Shown: positions 1 to 8,976, counted from the first letter of the stretch. The stretch: DNA of 64,000 nucleotides from Flavobacteriales bacterium UBA2669 (GCA_002359215.1 DEMN01000008.1:62001-126000), one strand, 5' to 3'. Translations and numbers: made by a program. The notes: generated by a model not told the origin, from the sequence alone.

Positions 1-840
1 TTAAAAACCTTACCCCCTAGTTTTGAAAACAAACCACCCGAAACACATGATGTTCCTAAGAAAAAAAGAGCAGCCTTGGGTAAATACTTAAACGTTTTAG
101 GAATTGCAGATGAAAATGGTCAGGTGTTTCCTAAAATGGCAGGCAAGTTCAAGCAAATTAATAAATACCTCGAAATAGTAGAAAATTTACTAAAAGACAA
201 CCAATTTAATGAACCTATTCGCATAGTTGATATGGGTTCTGGTAAAGGATATTTGACTTTTGCGTTGTATGATTTTATGAAAAATCAACTTAAGCTTAAT
301 GTAGAGATTAAAGGCATAGAAATACGACAAGAATTGGTTGATTTTTGTAACGATGCAGCAGAAAAATGCGGCTTTGAGCAATTATCTTTTGAAAAGAGTA
401 CGATACAAGATTTAAAAGAAGATAAAATTGATATTTTAATCGCCCTTCATGCTTGTGATACAGCTACAGATGATGCTATTTTTAAAGGTGTTTCTGCTAA
501 AGCGGCTTTAATAATTTGTGCACCATGTTGCCACAAAGAACTCAGACAAGCTTCTAAAGGGAAAGAAATTGCCAATCCTTTGTTAAAACATGGCATTTTT
601 AAAGAAAGACAATATGAAATGATTACCGATGCCATGCGTGCATTAATCATGGAAAAACAACAGTATAATACCAAAATTTTTGAGTTTATTTCTAACGAAC
701 ATACTCGTAAAAACATCATGTTAGTCGCTTCAAAATCAAACAAAAAACCTATGGTTGATAAGATTGATGAAGAAATTAATACCATTAAAAAGGAATTTAA
801 TATCGACCAACATTATTTAGAAAGTCTTTTAGATGAATAG
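1..840 (+). CDS. Class I SAM-dependent methyltransferase, 5' end cut off by the window
   Basis: The reading frame is open from base 1, so the gene starts before the window; the in-frame TTG at 76 is not a convincing start because the preceding residues (lysine-rich, then GKYL) look like continuous protein. A glycine-rich SAM-binding motif (DMGSGKGYLT) is followed by an acidic end of the next strand (IEIRQE) and by IALHACDTATDDAI and APCCHKELR. That combination matches the Methyltransf_32 type of cytosolic methyltransferase, whose substrate is not known to me. It is followed by about 110 bp without a gene and then polyphosphate kinase on the same strand. The fold call is firm; the substrate cannot be read from the sequence. 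Confidence 0.8.
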   Translation, partial: LKTLPPSFENKPPETHDVPKKKRAALGKYLNVLGIADENGQVFPKMAGKFKQINKYLEIVENLLKDNQFNEPIRIVDMGSGKGYLTFALYDFMKNQLKLNVEIKGIEIRQELVDFCNDAAEKCGFEQLSFEKSTIQDLKEDKIDILIALHACDTATDDAIFKGVSAKAALIICAPCCHKELRQASKGKEIANPLLKHGIFKERQYEMITDAMRALIMEKQQYNTKIFEFISNEHTRKNIMLVASKSNKKPMVDKIDEEINTIKKEFNIDQHYLESLLDE

Positions 841-950
841 TTTTCAAGGTTAACTCATCGTTAATTTTTTGTAATTCTAAGTCTCATTTCTTGTTTTGTG
901 CTTAATTTCATAGATATTTGCTAAAAATTGAGGAAGCTTATTTCATTAAG

Positions 951-2993
951 ATGAAAAAATATTTCGACAGAGAGCTAAGTTGGTTATCATTTAATTATAG
1001 AGTACTACAAGAAGCTATTAACCCTTACGAACCTTTAATGGAGCGTTTAAAGTTTTTAGCTATTTATTCTGCTAATTTGGATGAGTTTTATAAGGTAAGG
1101 GTAGCTTCATTAAAAAATATTCTAAAAATTGAGAAAAAGCAAGGTCTTGAACCAAATCCTTACATCAAAAAACTGCTCAAAAAAATAAAAAAAACTGTTT
1201 TTGAACAACAGGCAGAATTTAATCACATATTTAACTCTAAAATTTTACCTCAATTAGAAGAAGAGAATATCTTTTTAATAAATCAAAAGCAGATAAATGA
1301 AGAACAGAAAGCTTTTTTGAAAAACTTTTTCGACAACGACATTCTGCCGTTATTAAAAATTAAAGAAGTTAGTGAAACCACTTCTGTATTTGTTAAAAAC
1401 AAAGGCTTGTATTTAGCAATTGATGTCATTAATAAAAAAATCTTAGAGCACAATTATTTCATTGTTAATGTGCCTATTAGAAAGACTCAACGTTTTATTA
1501 GATTGTCTAATGATGAAAATAAAGAAATTATCATTCAGCTTTCTGATGTAATGCGTTTGTTTTTACCTCAGCATTTTCCGGATTATGATTGGGTAAAGTG
1601 TTATGAAATTAATTTAACTCGTGATGCTGAGCTTTATTTAGAAGAAGAAATAGCCGAAACTATTCAAGAAAAAATATCAGCAAGTTTATATAAAAGAAAA
1701 GTGGGAGCACCGTCTAGGTTTTTATATGACGAACGTATGCCAAAGGAGCTTCAAAAAATACTCAGAAAAAATATTGGGTTACAAAAAGGAGAGTCTATTC
1801 CTGGAGGAAGGTACCATAATTTTAATGATTTTTTTGCTTTTCCAATGCCTAACAAGCCTGATTTATTTTATCCTGTTTTTGATGTATTGCAACACCCTGA
1901 ACTAGAGAAAAGTGAATCTTATTTTAATGCAATTTCTAAGAAGGATTTTATTCTTCATTTTCCATATCAGAATTATTGTTACATCACCAATTTTCTGGAA
2001 GAAGCAGCTGAAGACGAAAAAGTAGAAGAAATTAGTATTACACTTTATCGAGTAGCCAAACATTCTAAGGTTTGTCAAGCACTAATAAAAGCTGCCGAAA
2101 AGGGTAAAAAAGTAATGGTTTTTAGTGAAGTAAAAGCTCGGTTTGATGAAGAATTAAATTTACATTGGGCAGACAAAATGAAGGAAGCCGGAGTAGATGT
2201 TCATTATAGTTTTGAAGAACTAAAAGTTCATTCAAAAATATTTTTAATTACCCGAAAAGAGGGAAACAAAAAGGCAAAATATGCTTATTTTGGAACGGGA
2301 AATTTTAATGAAGATACTTCTAGAATTTATTGTGACCATGCCTTGCTTACCAAAAATCCTCAGCTCACCAACGAATTAAGCAAGGTGTTTCATTTTTTGA
2401 TAAACAGACAAAAAGAAACAATAAGGTTTAAACATTTGTTAGTTGCTCCTTTTAATATGCGAGAGCAATTTAATAAGATGATTGACAATGAAATCAGTAA
2501 TGCCAAAAAAGGCTTAAAAGCACAAATGATTCTGAAAATGAACAGCTTGGAAGACCGACAAATGATAGATAAATTATATGAAGCTAGCAATGCGGGAGTA
2601 AAAATTAATATTATTGTTCGAGGTATTTGTTGTTTAATTCCGGGGGTTAAGGATATGAGTAAAAACATAACGGTAATTAGTATTATTGACCGTTATTTAG
2701 AGCATGGAAGAATTTATTGGTTTTATAATGGCGGCAACGAAAAACTATTTTTAGCCTCAGCTGATTGGATGAAACGTAACCTTACTTACCGAGTAGAAGT
2801 TGGTTTTCCTATTTATGACAAACGATTGGCTATGGAGATTAAAAAACTACTTTCACTTCAACTAAAAGACTCTATAAAAGCCCGAAAACTGAATAAAACA
2901 CAAAGTAATCCCTACAAAAAATCTACTGCTCAGAAAAGAATTAGAGCTCAATTTGATTATTATGAATACCTAAAAAATAAGGCTGAGAGTTAA
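951..2993 (+). CDS. ppk1: Polyphosphate kinase 1
   Basis: Makes inorganic polyphosphate from ATP. I chose ATG 951 (MKKYFDRELSWLSFN) over an in-frame TTG at 918, because Ppk1 proteins begin just before the conserved ELSWLSFN segment; this gives 680 residues, normal for the family. The N-terminal helical domain is followed by the head domain and two phospholipase-D-like catalytic domains. The active-site histidines are visible: His427 in LKVHSKIF, the expected phospho-histidine, and His585 in YLEHGRIYWF. The ATP-site segment RVGAPSRFLYDE-like (KVGAPSRFLYDERMP) is present near residue 260. It ends 2 bp from the stop of thiH on the other strand, so the two converge with almost no spacer. Confidence 0.96.
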   Translation: MKKYFDRELSWLSFNYRVLQEAINPYEPLMERLKFLAIYSANLDEFYKVRVASLKNILKIEKKQGLEPNPYIKKLLKKIKKTVFEQQAEFNHIFNSKILPQLEEENIFLINQKQINEEQKAFLKNFFDNDILPLLKIKEVSETTSVFVKNKGLYLAIDVINKKILEHNYFIVNVPIRKTQRFIRLSNDENKEIIIQLSDVMRLFLPQHFPDYDWVKCYEINLTRDAELYLEEEIAETIQEKISASLYKRKVGAPSRFLYDERMPKELQKILRKNIGLQKGESIPGGRYHNFNDFFAFPMPNKPDLFYPVFDVLQHPELEKSESYFNAISKKDFILHFPYQNYCYITNFLEEAAEDEKVEEISITLYRVAKHSKVCQALIKAAEKGKKVMVFSEVKARFDEELNLHWADKMKEAGVDVHYSFEELKVHSKIFLITRKEGNKKAKYAYFGTGNFNEDTSRIYCDHALLTKNPQLTNELSKVFHFLINRQKETIRFKHLLVAPFNMREQFNKMIDNEISNAKKGLKAQMILKMNSLEDRQMIDKLYEASNAGVKINIIVRGICCLIPGVKDMSKNITVISIIDRYLEHGRIYWFYNGGNEKLFLASADWMKRNLTYRVEVGFPIYDKRLAMEIKKLLSLQLKDSIKARKLNKTQSNPYKKSTAQKRIRAQFDYYEYLKNKAES

Positions 2994-2995
2994 GT

Positions 2996-4105
2996 TTATT
3001 GAAATGATTTATCCCAATCTTTCCAAACAGGTTCATAATTATTATCTGAAATAAGCGTTGCAATTTGTTCTGCACTTCGTTCATCTGAAATTTCAAATTG
3101 TTCTAACGATTCCGGTTCAACACTGTATCCTCCTGGATTTGTTTTTGATTCGGCACTCATGCTAGTAACCCCAAGTTTGATAATATTATTACGAAATATT
3201 TCTGATTCACGTGTTGAAACAGAAATTTCAACATCTTCATTAAAAAGACGGTAAGCACAGATTAATTGAACCAATTCTCTATCAGTAATGGTTTTTTCTG
3301 GAACTACAATTCCTTCTGCCGGACGAATTCGTGGAAACGAAAGGGAATACTTGGTTTGCCAATATGTTTTTTGCAAATAATCTAAATGTAAGGCACAAAA
3401 AAAGGAATCTGTTCGCCAATCTTCTAAACCCAATAATACTCCTAAGCCAATTTTATGAATGCCTGCATTTCCAATCCTTTCGGGGGTTTCTATTCGGTAA
3501 TAAAAATTTGATTTTTTTCCTTTTGGATGATATTCTTTGTATTTATCTTGATGATAGGTTTCTTGATAAACCAAAACGGCATAAACTCCCGATTGCTGTA
3601 ATTCTTCGTATTCATTTTGATCTAATGGTTGAACTTCTATCGAAATGTTTGCAAAATGTGGTTTTATAATTTCAATGGCGTTTTTAAAATAATCTACATG
3701 AACAGTATGATTGGCCTCACCTGTCACAAGTAAAATATGATTAAACCCACTTTTTTTTATTTTCGTAATTTCTCTTAAAATTTCATCAGCAGATAATGTT
3801 TTACGTTTTATTTTGTTATCAAAACTAAATCCACAATACGTGCATATATTGTTACATTCATTGCTTAAATACATTGGAACAAAAAGTTGTATGGTTTTTC
3901 CGAAACGCTTTTGCGTAAGTTGATGACTCAACTGAGCCATTTGTTCCAGATAAGGAGCAGCTGCAGGAGAAATTAGTGCTTTAAAATCTTCCAATGTTCT
4001 TCGCTTAGCTGAAAGGGCTTTTTCCACATCTAGTGAAGTTTTATTGTAGATGGTAGCTTTTGCTTCTTCCCAATTTTGTGAATCATATATTTCTTTAAAA
4101 CTCAT
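2996..4105 (-). CDS. thiH: 2-iminoacetate synthase (radical SAM tyrosine lyase)
   Basis: Cleaves tyrosine to dehydroglycine (2-iminoacetate), p-cresol and related products, supplying the glycine-derived part of the thiamine thiazole under anaerobic-type chemistry. 369 residues, close to E. coli ThiH (377). The radical SAM cluster motif CxxxCxxC is at Cys84, Cys88 and Cys91 (CNNICTYC). It is the last gene of the thiamine operon, 21 bp after thiG. Presence of ThiH rather than the glycine oxidase ThiO fixes which route to dehydroglycine this organism uses. No terminator is visible before the converging ppk1 gene. Confidence 0.95.
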   Translation of the reverse strand: MSFKEIYDSQNWEEAKATIYNKTSLDVEKALSAKRRTLEDFKALISPAAAPYLEQMAQLSHQLTQKRFGKTIQLFVPMYLSNECNNICTYCGFSFDNKIKRKTLSADEILREITKIKKSGFNHILLVTGEANHTVHVDYFKNAIEIIKPHFANISIEVQPLDQNEYEELQQSGVYAVLVYQETYHQDKYKEYHPKGKKSNFYYRIETPERIGNAGIHKIGLGVLLGLEDWRTDSFFCALHLDYLQKTYWQTKYSLSFPRIRPAEGIVVPEKTITDRELVQLICAYRLFNEDVEISVSTRESEIFRNNIIKLGVTSMSAESKTNPGGYSVEPESLEQFEISDERSAEQIATLISDNNYEPVWKDWDKSFQ

Positions 4106-4126
4106 ATTTTGCTATCTAATTTTATC

Positions 4127-4894
4127 TTAATCTAAAAAAGAAATCAACGGGCTACTTGCTGAAGCATTGTTTTTTATACCTCCAAGTTTTGCTTCATATC
4201 CCATTCTTCCTGCTTCTACTGCTATTTTAAACGCTTTTGCCATTTCTGCCGGATTTCCCGCTACTGCTATGGCTGTGTTTACTAAAACAGCATCAGCACC
4301 AAGTTCCATTGCTTTTGCAGCATCTGAAGGAGCTCCAATTCCTGCATCAACGATTACAGGAACTTTACTTTGTTCTATGATAATTTCTAAAAAATCAATA
4401 GTTCTCAATCCTTTATTAGTTCCTATTGGAGAACCTAGTGGCATAACTGCCGCTGTCCCTACTTCCTCTAATCGTTTACATAAAACAGGATCGGCATGAA
4501 TATAAGGTAACACAATAAAGCCCAATTTCACCAACTCTTCAGTGGCTTTTAATGTTTCAATTGGGTCAGGCATTAAATATTTAGGGTCTGGGTGAATTTC
4601 TAATTTTAACCAATTTGTTTCTAAAGCTTCGCGAGAAAGTTGAGCCGCAAATACTGCTTCTTTCGCGTTACGCGCACCGGAAGTATTGGGTAATAAATTA
4701 ATATGGGAGTGATTTAAATGTGTTAACAGAGCGTCTGTATCCGTTTCTAAATCTATTCGTTTTAATGCAACGGTTACCAATTCTGAATCAGAGGCCAATA
4801 CTGCTTGTTCCATCAGTTTTGTTGAACCAAATTTCCCTGTTCCTAAAAACAATCGGGATTGAAATTCTTTATTTGCTATAATTAATTTGTCCAT
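4127..4894 (-). CDS. thiG: Thiazole synthase
   Basis: Condenses 1-deoxy-xylulose 5-phosphate, dehydroglycine and sulfur from ThiS thiocarboxylate into the thiazole phosphate moiety. 255 residues, the usual length, with a TIM-barrel pattern: FLGTGKF at the N-terminus, LLPNTSGARNAKEA, LKLEIHPDPKYLMPD (containing the lysine expected to form the Schiff base), VMPLGSPIGTNKG and IVDAGIGAPSDAAKAMELGADAVL phosphate-binding loops. The start lies 26 bp inside the 3' end of thiE, indicating translational coupling. Confidence 0.96.
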   Translation of the reverse strand: MDKLIIANKEFQSRLFLGTGKFGSTKLMEQAVLASDSELVTVALKRIDLETDTDALLTHLNHSHINLLPNTSGARNAKEAVFAAQLSREALETNWLKLEIHPDPKYLMPDPIETLKATEELVKLGFIVLPYIHADPVLCKRLEEVGTAAVMPLGSPIGTNKGLRTIDFLEIIIEQSKVPVIVDAGIGAPSDAAKAMELGADAVLVNTAIAVAGNPAEMAKAFKIAVEAGRMGYEAKLGGIKNNASASSPLISFLD

Positions 4895-5513
4895 CTAATA
4901 ATAAATTAAAGTTTTGTATCCATTCTTTTTTTTGAGGATAATGTGTAATTGAACCTGAAACAGCAACACCATAAACACCTGTGTTCATAACGCCTTTCAC
5001 ATCATCCATTTGTATTCCTCCAATAGCATAAATTGGGATATAAATTTCTCTTTTTGTAAGTTCATGCATTATAGTTTCATAACCTTTTAAGCCTAAAATT
5101 GGACTTAAAATTTCTTTTGTTGTAGTAAAATGAAATGGCCCTAAACCAATATAACTGCATTTTTCATCTACTCTTTTTAAAACATCTTCTATACTATTTG
5201 CTGTTCCTCCTATAATTTTATCTTCTCCTAAAATAGTTTTTGCTTCTGCTACAGACATATCTTTTAGACCAAGGTGAACCCCATCTGCATCAACATTTTT
5301 AGCTACTTTAACGGAATCATTTATTATAAATGTAGCTTGATGTTTTGAGCAATTATTTTTTACCTGTTGAGCTACTTTAAATAGTTCTTTTTCACCTACA
5401 TTTTTAAAACGTAACTGTATCCATTTACAACCTGCATCAAGTACCTGTTGAATATTCTCTATTTGTTCTTCAGCTGTAGCTCCTTGTGATATGTATTGTA
5501 ATTTACTAAACAT
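4869..5513 (-). CDS. thiE: Thiamine phosphate synthase
   Basis: Joins hydroxymethylpyrimidine diphosphate and thiazole phosphate to form thiamine phosphate. 214 residues, full length for the family. Family landmarks are WIQLRFKN near the N-terminus, FIINDSVKVAKNVDADGVHLG (the pyrimidine-pyrophosphate site) and YIGLGPFHFTTTK and IYAIGGI near the C-terminus. It overlaps thiD by 8 bp upstream and thiG by 26 bp downstream. This is the complete ThiE of the operon; the shorter homolog at 6222-6725 lacks several of these segments, so this copy is the better candidate for the catalytic enzyme. Confidence 0.93.
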   Translation of the reverse strand: MFSKLQYISQGATAEEQIENIQQVLDAGCKWIQLRFKNVGEKELFKVAQQVKNNCSKHQATFIINDSVKVAKNVDADGVHLGLKDMSVAEAKTILGEDKIIGGTANSIEDVLKRVDEKCSYIGLGPFHFTTTKEILSPILGLKGYETIMHELTKREIYIPIYAIGGIQMDDVKGVMNTGVYGVAVSGSITHYPQKKEWIQNFNLLLDGQINYSK

Positions 5514-6249
5514 GATGAACTCCTAATAAATATGGGTTACTCGCTAAAAATTGTTCCACATATTTTTTTGCATGATGACAAGTAGTTGTTAAATCAGTTT
5601 CTTTGGCAAGGTTAGCTACAATTGCAGCAGATAATACACATCCTGAACCGTGTTTTGGGTAGATATTGTTTTTCTCTGTTGGAACTATTTTTTTTATTTT
5701 ATCTTGCATAAATAAATAATCTACCCCCGGTTCTTCTTTATTGTGCCCTCCTTTTAGTAATACATTACAATATTTCGATAATGTTTTTGCAGCTTCTATA
5801 GGATTTGTTATTCCCGTTAAAAACTTAATTTCATCGATATTTGGTGTAATTAGGTATATTTTTTTTAGTATCTCAATTAACTGTTCGTTGTTTATTGTTT
5901 TATGAAACTCAAATCCAGCACTCGCTTTTATTATTGGATCCCAAACAATTTGTGAAGTAGAAATGGAATTGACGATACCTTCTAATGTCTCCAAATCTTT
6001 TATTAATCCTATTTTAACACTCTTCCATTGAAATCTTCTTTGAAGTGTTGAAACTTGGTTTAAAATTTCCGTTGTTTCGAGCCATTTCACATCATCAAAT
6101 TCAATATCATTTTGGAAAGTGATGGCACTCAGTGCTCCCATTCCACAAACCTTATTTACTTCAAATGTTTTTATATCTGCAAGAATACCAGCTCCCCCAC
6201 TTGGGTCGAAGCCGGCAATACTTAATGCACCAATTCGCTCTTCAACCAT
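5506..6249 (-). CDS. thiD: Hydroxymethylpyrimidine / phosphomethylpyrimidine kinase
   Basis: Phosphorylates HMP and then HMP-phosphate to HMP diphosphate, the pyrimidine substrate of ThiE. 247 residues. Ribokinase-fold landmarks: ALSIAGFDPSGGAGILADIKTF at the start is the substrate-binding region, and KHGSGCVLSAAIVANLA near the C-terminus is the anion-hole/catalytic region with the conserved GSGC. The start overlaps the 3' end of the ThiE-like gene by 28 bp and its end overlaps thiE by 8 bp. Confidence 0.94.
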   Translation of the reverse strand: MVEERIGALSIAGFDPSGGAGILADIKTFEVNKVCGMGALSAITFQNDIEFDDVKWLETTEILNQVSTLQRRFQWKSVKIGLIKDLETLEGIVNSISTSQIVWDPIIKASAGFEFHKTINNEQLIEILKKIYLITPNIDEIKFLTGITNPIEAAKTLSKYCNVLLKGGHNKEEPGVDYLFMQDKIKKIVPTEKNNIYPKHGSGCVLSAAIVANLAKETDLTTTCHHAKKYVEQFLASNPYLLGVHHV

Positions 6250-6725
6250 TTTTCTTTTATTTGTTTAAATTTTTCAACAGGATTGTCACTTTTCCATATA
6301 GCTCCGAGCAAAGCAATTCCGGAAAAACCTACTGCTTTAATTGTATTTATTTTGTCTTCATCAACTCCTCCTAGTGCAATGATTTTATCTTTTTTGTTTT
6401 TCAATACATTGCTTACTTCTTTTAAATTTAACTGACTTTTGTATCTTGCTTTAGAGATACTATCGAAAACAGGAGAAAGAAAAGCATAATCATATTTTTC
6501 TTTACAATTTTCTAGTTCTTTTAATGAATGAAATTTAAAATACTCTTCATGAAGTACAATTTTGCTGTGATATTTAGCAGAAATTTGTTGTTTAAATTCT
6601 GCTATTTGTTCACTAGAAAAATCAGGTTTATAAATATGAAAACTTTCTAACCCTTGCTCAAATAATTGATGAATGATTGAATATTCGCCTTTTATTTGTG
6701 TTGGGTTAGAGATTACAATAATCAT
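6222..6725 (-). CDS. Short ThiE/TenI-like protein
   Basis: 167 residues, about 45 shorter than a normal ThiE. It keeps a barrel strand (VISNPT), the DYAFLSPVFDSISK segment (compare GPVF-SxSK in ThiE) and IALGGVDEDKI near the C-terminus, but the aspartate- and histidine-bearing middle (NDxxxxA...DGVHLG) seen in the neighbouring thiE is replaced by a divergent stretch with VLHEEYF. By family it may be a second thiamine phosphate synthase, or act like TenI, a thiazole tautomerase. The position directly between thiC (2 bp) and thiD (28 bp overlap) shows it belongs to the pathway; the exact reaction is inference. Confidence 0.75.
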   Translation of the reverse strand: MIIVISNPTQIKGEYSIIHQLFEQGLESFHIYKPDFSSEQIAEFKQQISAKYHSKIVLHEEYFKFHSLKELENCKEKYDYAFLSPVFDSISKARYKSQLNLKEVSNVLKNKKDKIIALGGVDEDKINTIKAVGFSGIALLGAIWKSDNPVEKFKQIKEKWLKSELVH

Positions 6726-6727
6726 AA

Positions 6728-8605
6728 TTATAAGTAAACTTTGTTTCCTTTTTCTTTAAACTCTTGTGATTTTTCTTCCATTCCTTTTTTCAATGCTTCT
6801 TCTTCTGAAGTTTCTATGTTTGCTGCATAGTCTCTAACATCTTGTGTAATTTTCATTGAACAAAAATGTGGACCGCACATCGAACAAAAATGAGCCACTT
6901 TTGCACCGTCAGCAGGTAATGTTTCATCGTGAAATTCTCTTGCTGTATCTGGGTCAAGAGAAAGGTTAAATTGATCTTCCCATCGGAACTCAAAACGTGC
7001 TTTACTTAGTGCATTATCTCTATATTGTGAACCAGGATGTCCTTTGGCAAGGTCTGCAGCATGAGCAGCAATTTTATAGGTTATTACTCCGTCTTTCACA
7101 TCTTTTTTATTTGGTAATCCTAAATGTTCTTTTGGAGTAACATAACAAAGCATTGCTGTTCCGTACCAACCAATCATTGCAGCTCCTATTGCTGAAGTAA
7201 TATGGTCATAACCCGGAGCAATATCGGTGGTTAATGGTCCTAAGGTATAAAATGGAGCTTCATTACAATACTCTAATTGCTTTTCCATGTTTTCCTTAAT
7301 CATGTGCATTGGAACATGCCCGGGCCCTTCATTCATTACTTGAACATCGTGTTTCCATGCAATTTTATTCAGTTCACCTTGTGTTTTCAATTCAGCAAAT
7401 TGCGCTTCGTCATTTGCATCTGCAATACTTCCCGGACGTAATCCATCTCCTAATGAAAATGAAACGTCATATGCTTTCATGATTTCACAAATTTCTTCAA
7501 AATGGGTATAAAGAAAGTTTTCTTTGTGATGCGCTAAACACCATTTCGCCATGATGGAACCTCCTCTTGATACAATTCCTGTCACTCGTTTTGCCGTAAG
7601 CGGAACATAACGTAATAAAACTGCTGCATGAATTGTAAAGTAATCTACACCTTGTTCTGCTTGTTCAATAAGTGTATCTCGGAATATTTCCCAAGTTAAG
7701 TCTTCAGCTTTTCCATCTACTTTTTCAAGTGCTTGATAAATTGGGACTGTTCCAACAGGTACCGGACAATTACGGATAATCCATTCGCGTGTTTCGTGAA
7801 TATTTTTTCCTGTAGATAAGTCCATCAAGGTATCTCCTCCCCAACGACAGCTCCAAACGGCTTTTTCTACTTCTTCTTCTATGCTTGAGGTTACCACACT
7901 ATTACCAATATTTGTATTGATTTTTACCAAAAAATTTCTACCAATAATCATTGGTTCACTTTCTGGATGATTAATATTAGCAGGAATAATTGCACGACCA
8001 CTTGCTACTTCATCTCTAACAAATTCCGGAGTAATCAATCCTTTTGGTGTATTTGCTCCAAAACTGTTTCCTTTATGTTGTTTTGTTAAAGTTCCGTATT
8101 GTTCTTTTAGTTGTTGATTTAATCGCTCTATTTGTTGATTTTCACGAATGGCAATGTATTCCATTTCTGGAGTAATTATTCCTTTCTTTGCATAATGTAA
8201 TTGAGTAACATTTTTGCCAAATTTTGCTTTTAATGGTTTATTAAAATGTTCAAAACGTAAGTAATCAAGTGTTTTATCAGCCATTCGCTCTCTACAATAT
8301 TCTGAACTAAATTCAGGGAGTTGTTCTACATCTCCTCTTTTCAAAATCCATTCTTCACGTAAGCGAGGCAATCCTTTTTTTAAATCAATGGTATAATTGG
8401 GGTCGGTATATGGTCCACTTGTATCATAAACAGCAATTGGAAAATTTTCTTCTATTTTTCCGGTAGAAAGTTTAGTTGGAGAAAGTGTAATTTCTCTCAT
8501 TGCTACTTTAATATTGTGCAGTTTTCCTGGAACATATATTTTTCTTGAGCCAGTTAAAGGTTCTTTTGAAATTACATTTTGTGTGGGGGTTTGTTCTTTC
8601 TTCAT
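6728..8605 (-). CDS. thiC: Phosphomethylpyrimidine synthase
   Basis: Radical SAM enzyme that rearranges aminoimidazole ribotide into HMP phosphate. The C-terminal cluster motif CxxCxxxxC is at Cys574, Cys577 and Cys582 (CSMCGPHFC), as in all ThiC. I chose ATG 8605 (MKKEQTPTQN, 625 residues) because the longer frame start at 8662 would overlap thiS by 38 bp, whereas 8605 leaves a 19-bp gap after the thiS stop. N-terminal ThiC-associated domain (GSRKIYVPG) plus the long barrel (RAIIPANINHPESEP, TVPIYQALEKV, GGDTLMDLSTG) are complete. Second gene after the riboswitch. Confidence 0.96.
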   Translation of the reverse strand: MKKEQTPTQNVISKEPLTGSRKIYVPGKLHNIKVAMREITLSPTKLSTGKIEENFPIAVYDTSGPYTDPNYTIDLKKGLPRLREEWILKRGDVEQLPEFSSEYCRERMADKTLDYLRFEHFNKPLKAKFGKNVTQLHYAKKGIITPEMEYIAIRENQQIERLNQQLKEQYGTLTKQHKGNSFGANTPKGLITPEFVRDEVASGRAIIPANINHPESEPMIIGRNFLVKINTNIGNSVVTSSIEEEVEKAVWSCRWGGDTLMDLSTGKNIHETREWIIRNCPVPVGTVPIYQALEKVDGKAEDLTWEIFRDTLIEQAEQGVDYFTIHAAVLLRYVPLTAKRVTGIVSRGGSIMAKWCLAHHKENFLYTHFEEICEIMKAYDVSFSLGDGLRPGSIADANDEAQFAELKTQGELNKIAWKHDVQVMNEGPGHVPMHMIKENMEKQLEYCNEAPFYTLGPLTTDIAPGYDHITSAIGAAMIGWYGTAMLCYVTPKEHLGLPNKKDVKDGVITYKIAAHAADLAKGHPGSQYRDNALSKARFEFRWEDQFNLSLDPDTAREFHDETLPADGAKVAHFCSMCGPHFCSMKITQDVRDYAANIETSEEEALKKGMEEKSQEFKEKGNKVYL

Positions 8606-8624
8606 AATTTTAGTTTTAAGTTTT

Positions 8625-8828
8625 TTATCCGCCTTGAGTTGCTTTGATAATGAGTACTTCATCGTTTTGATTTAAGAAATGATTTTTCCAATTGTTTTTC
8701 TGAATAACATTTCTATTTACAGCAACAGCAATTCCTTTTTGATTTTCAAACATTACATCATCAAGCAATTGTTGAACAGTAGATTGTTCAGCTAAGATTT
8801 TAATTTGATTATTGAGTTTGATTTGCAT
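8625..8828 (-). CDS. thiS: Sulfur carrier protein ThiS
   Basis: 67-residue ubiquitin-like protein that ends in the required Gly-Gly (IKATQGG), the site of thiocarboxylate formation. The chosen ATG at 8828 (MQIKLNNQI) fits the family start. A longer TTG start at 8846 is possible but sits in the loop of the regulatory hairpin just upstream. It is the first gene of the operon. The adenylyltransferase ThiF, needed to activate ThiS, is not encoded in this operon. Confidence 0.92.
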   Translation of the reverse strand: MQIKLNNQIKILAEQSTVQQLLDDVMFENQKGIAVAVNRNVIQKNNWKNHFLNQNDEVLIIKATQGG

Positions 8829-8860
8829 TCCTAAATTTTTTAACAATATAGCTTTAGGAA
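8828..8860 (-). promoter_or_regulatory. Start-codon-masking hairpin (riboswitch expression platform)
   Basis: A perfect 8-bp inverted repeat, TTCCTAAA (8860-8853) and TTTAGGAA (8835-8828) with a 17-nt loop, ends on the A of the thiS ATG. Folding would hide the start and the bases before it. The left arm (CCTAAAG, 8858-8852) is also a perfect complement of CTTTAGG at the 5' end of the riboswitch (8963-8957), so the two pairings exclude each other. There is no T-run, so translational control fits better than termination. Confidence 0.65.
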
Positions 8861-8881
8861 TATTCTCGACAAAGAGAGAAG

Positions 8882-8964
8882 TTTCTTTTTCCTACGGCAG
8901 CGTTATCTGCATCAGGTATTGAGGGTATAATCTCAGTCTGCCAATTGGTGGACACCCCTAAAGT
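8882..8964 (-). ncRNA. TPP riboswitch (THI element)
   Basis: The minus strand shows the conserved aptamer blocks in order: GGGGTGTCC, GCAGACTGAGATTATACCC, ACCTGATGCAGATAACGCTG and CCGTAGGAA. These correspond to the TPP riboswitch consensus CTGAGA, ACCC, ACCTGAT and GATAA-GC-CGTAGGGAA. The outer P1 helix can form between CTTT at the 5' end (8963-8960) and AAAG at 8888-8885. It stands about 55 nt before thiS and should shut the thi operon when TPP is plentiful. Confidence 0.95.
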
Positions 8965-8968
8965 TTCA

Positions 8969-8976
8969 CAAATGTA
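8969..8976 (-). promoter_or_regulatory. -7 promoter box of the thi operon
   Basis: TACATTTG on the minus strand fits the Bacteroidota -7 consensus TAnnTTTG. The expected transcription start, about 6 nt further, falls at 8962-8964, the first base of the aptamer. No clear -33 TTG is seen. Confidence 0.6.

Noticed and set aside
3205..3225. CACGTG core in thiH resembling a third parS
   Set aside because: Flanks read GATTCACGTGTTGAAAC, which breaks the parS palindrome; it lies in coding sequence.
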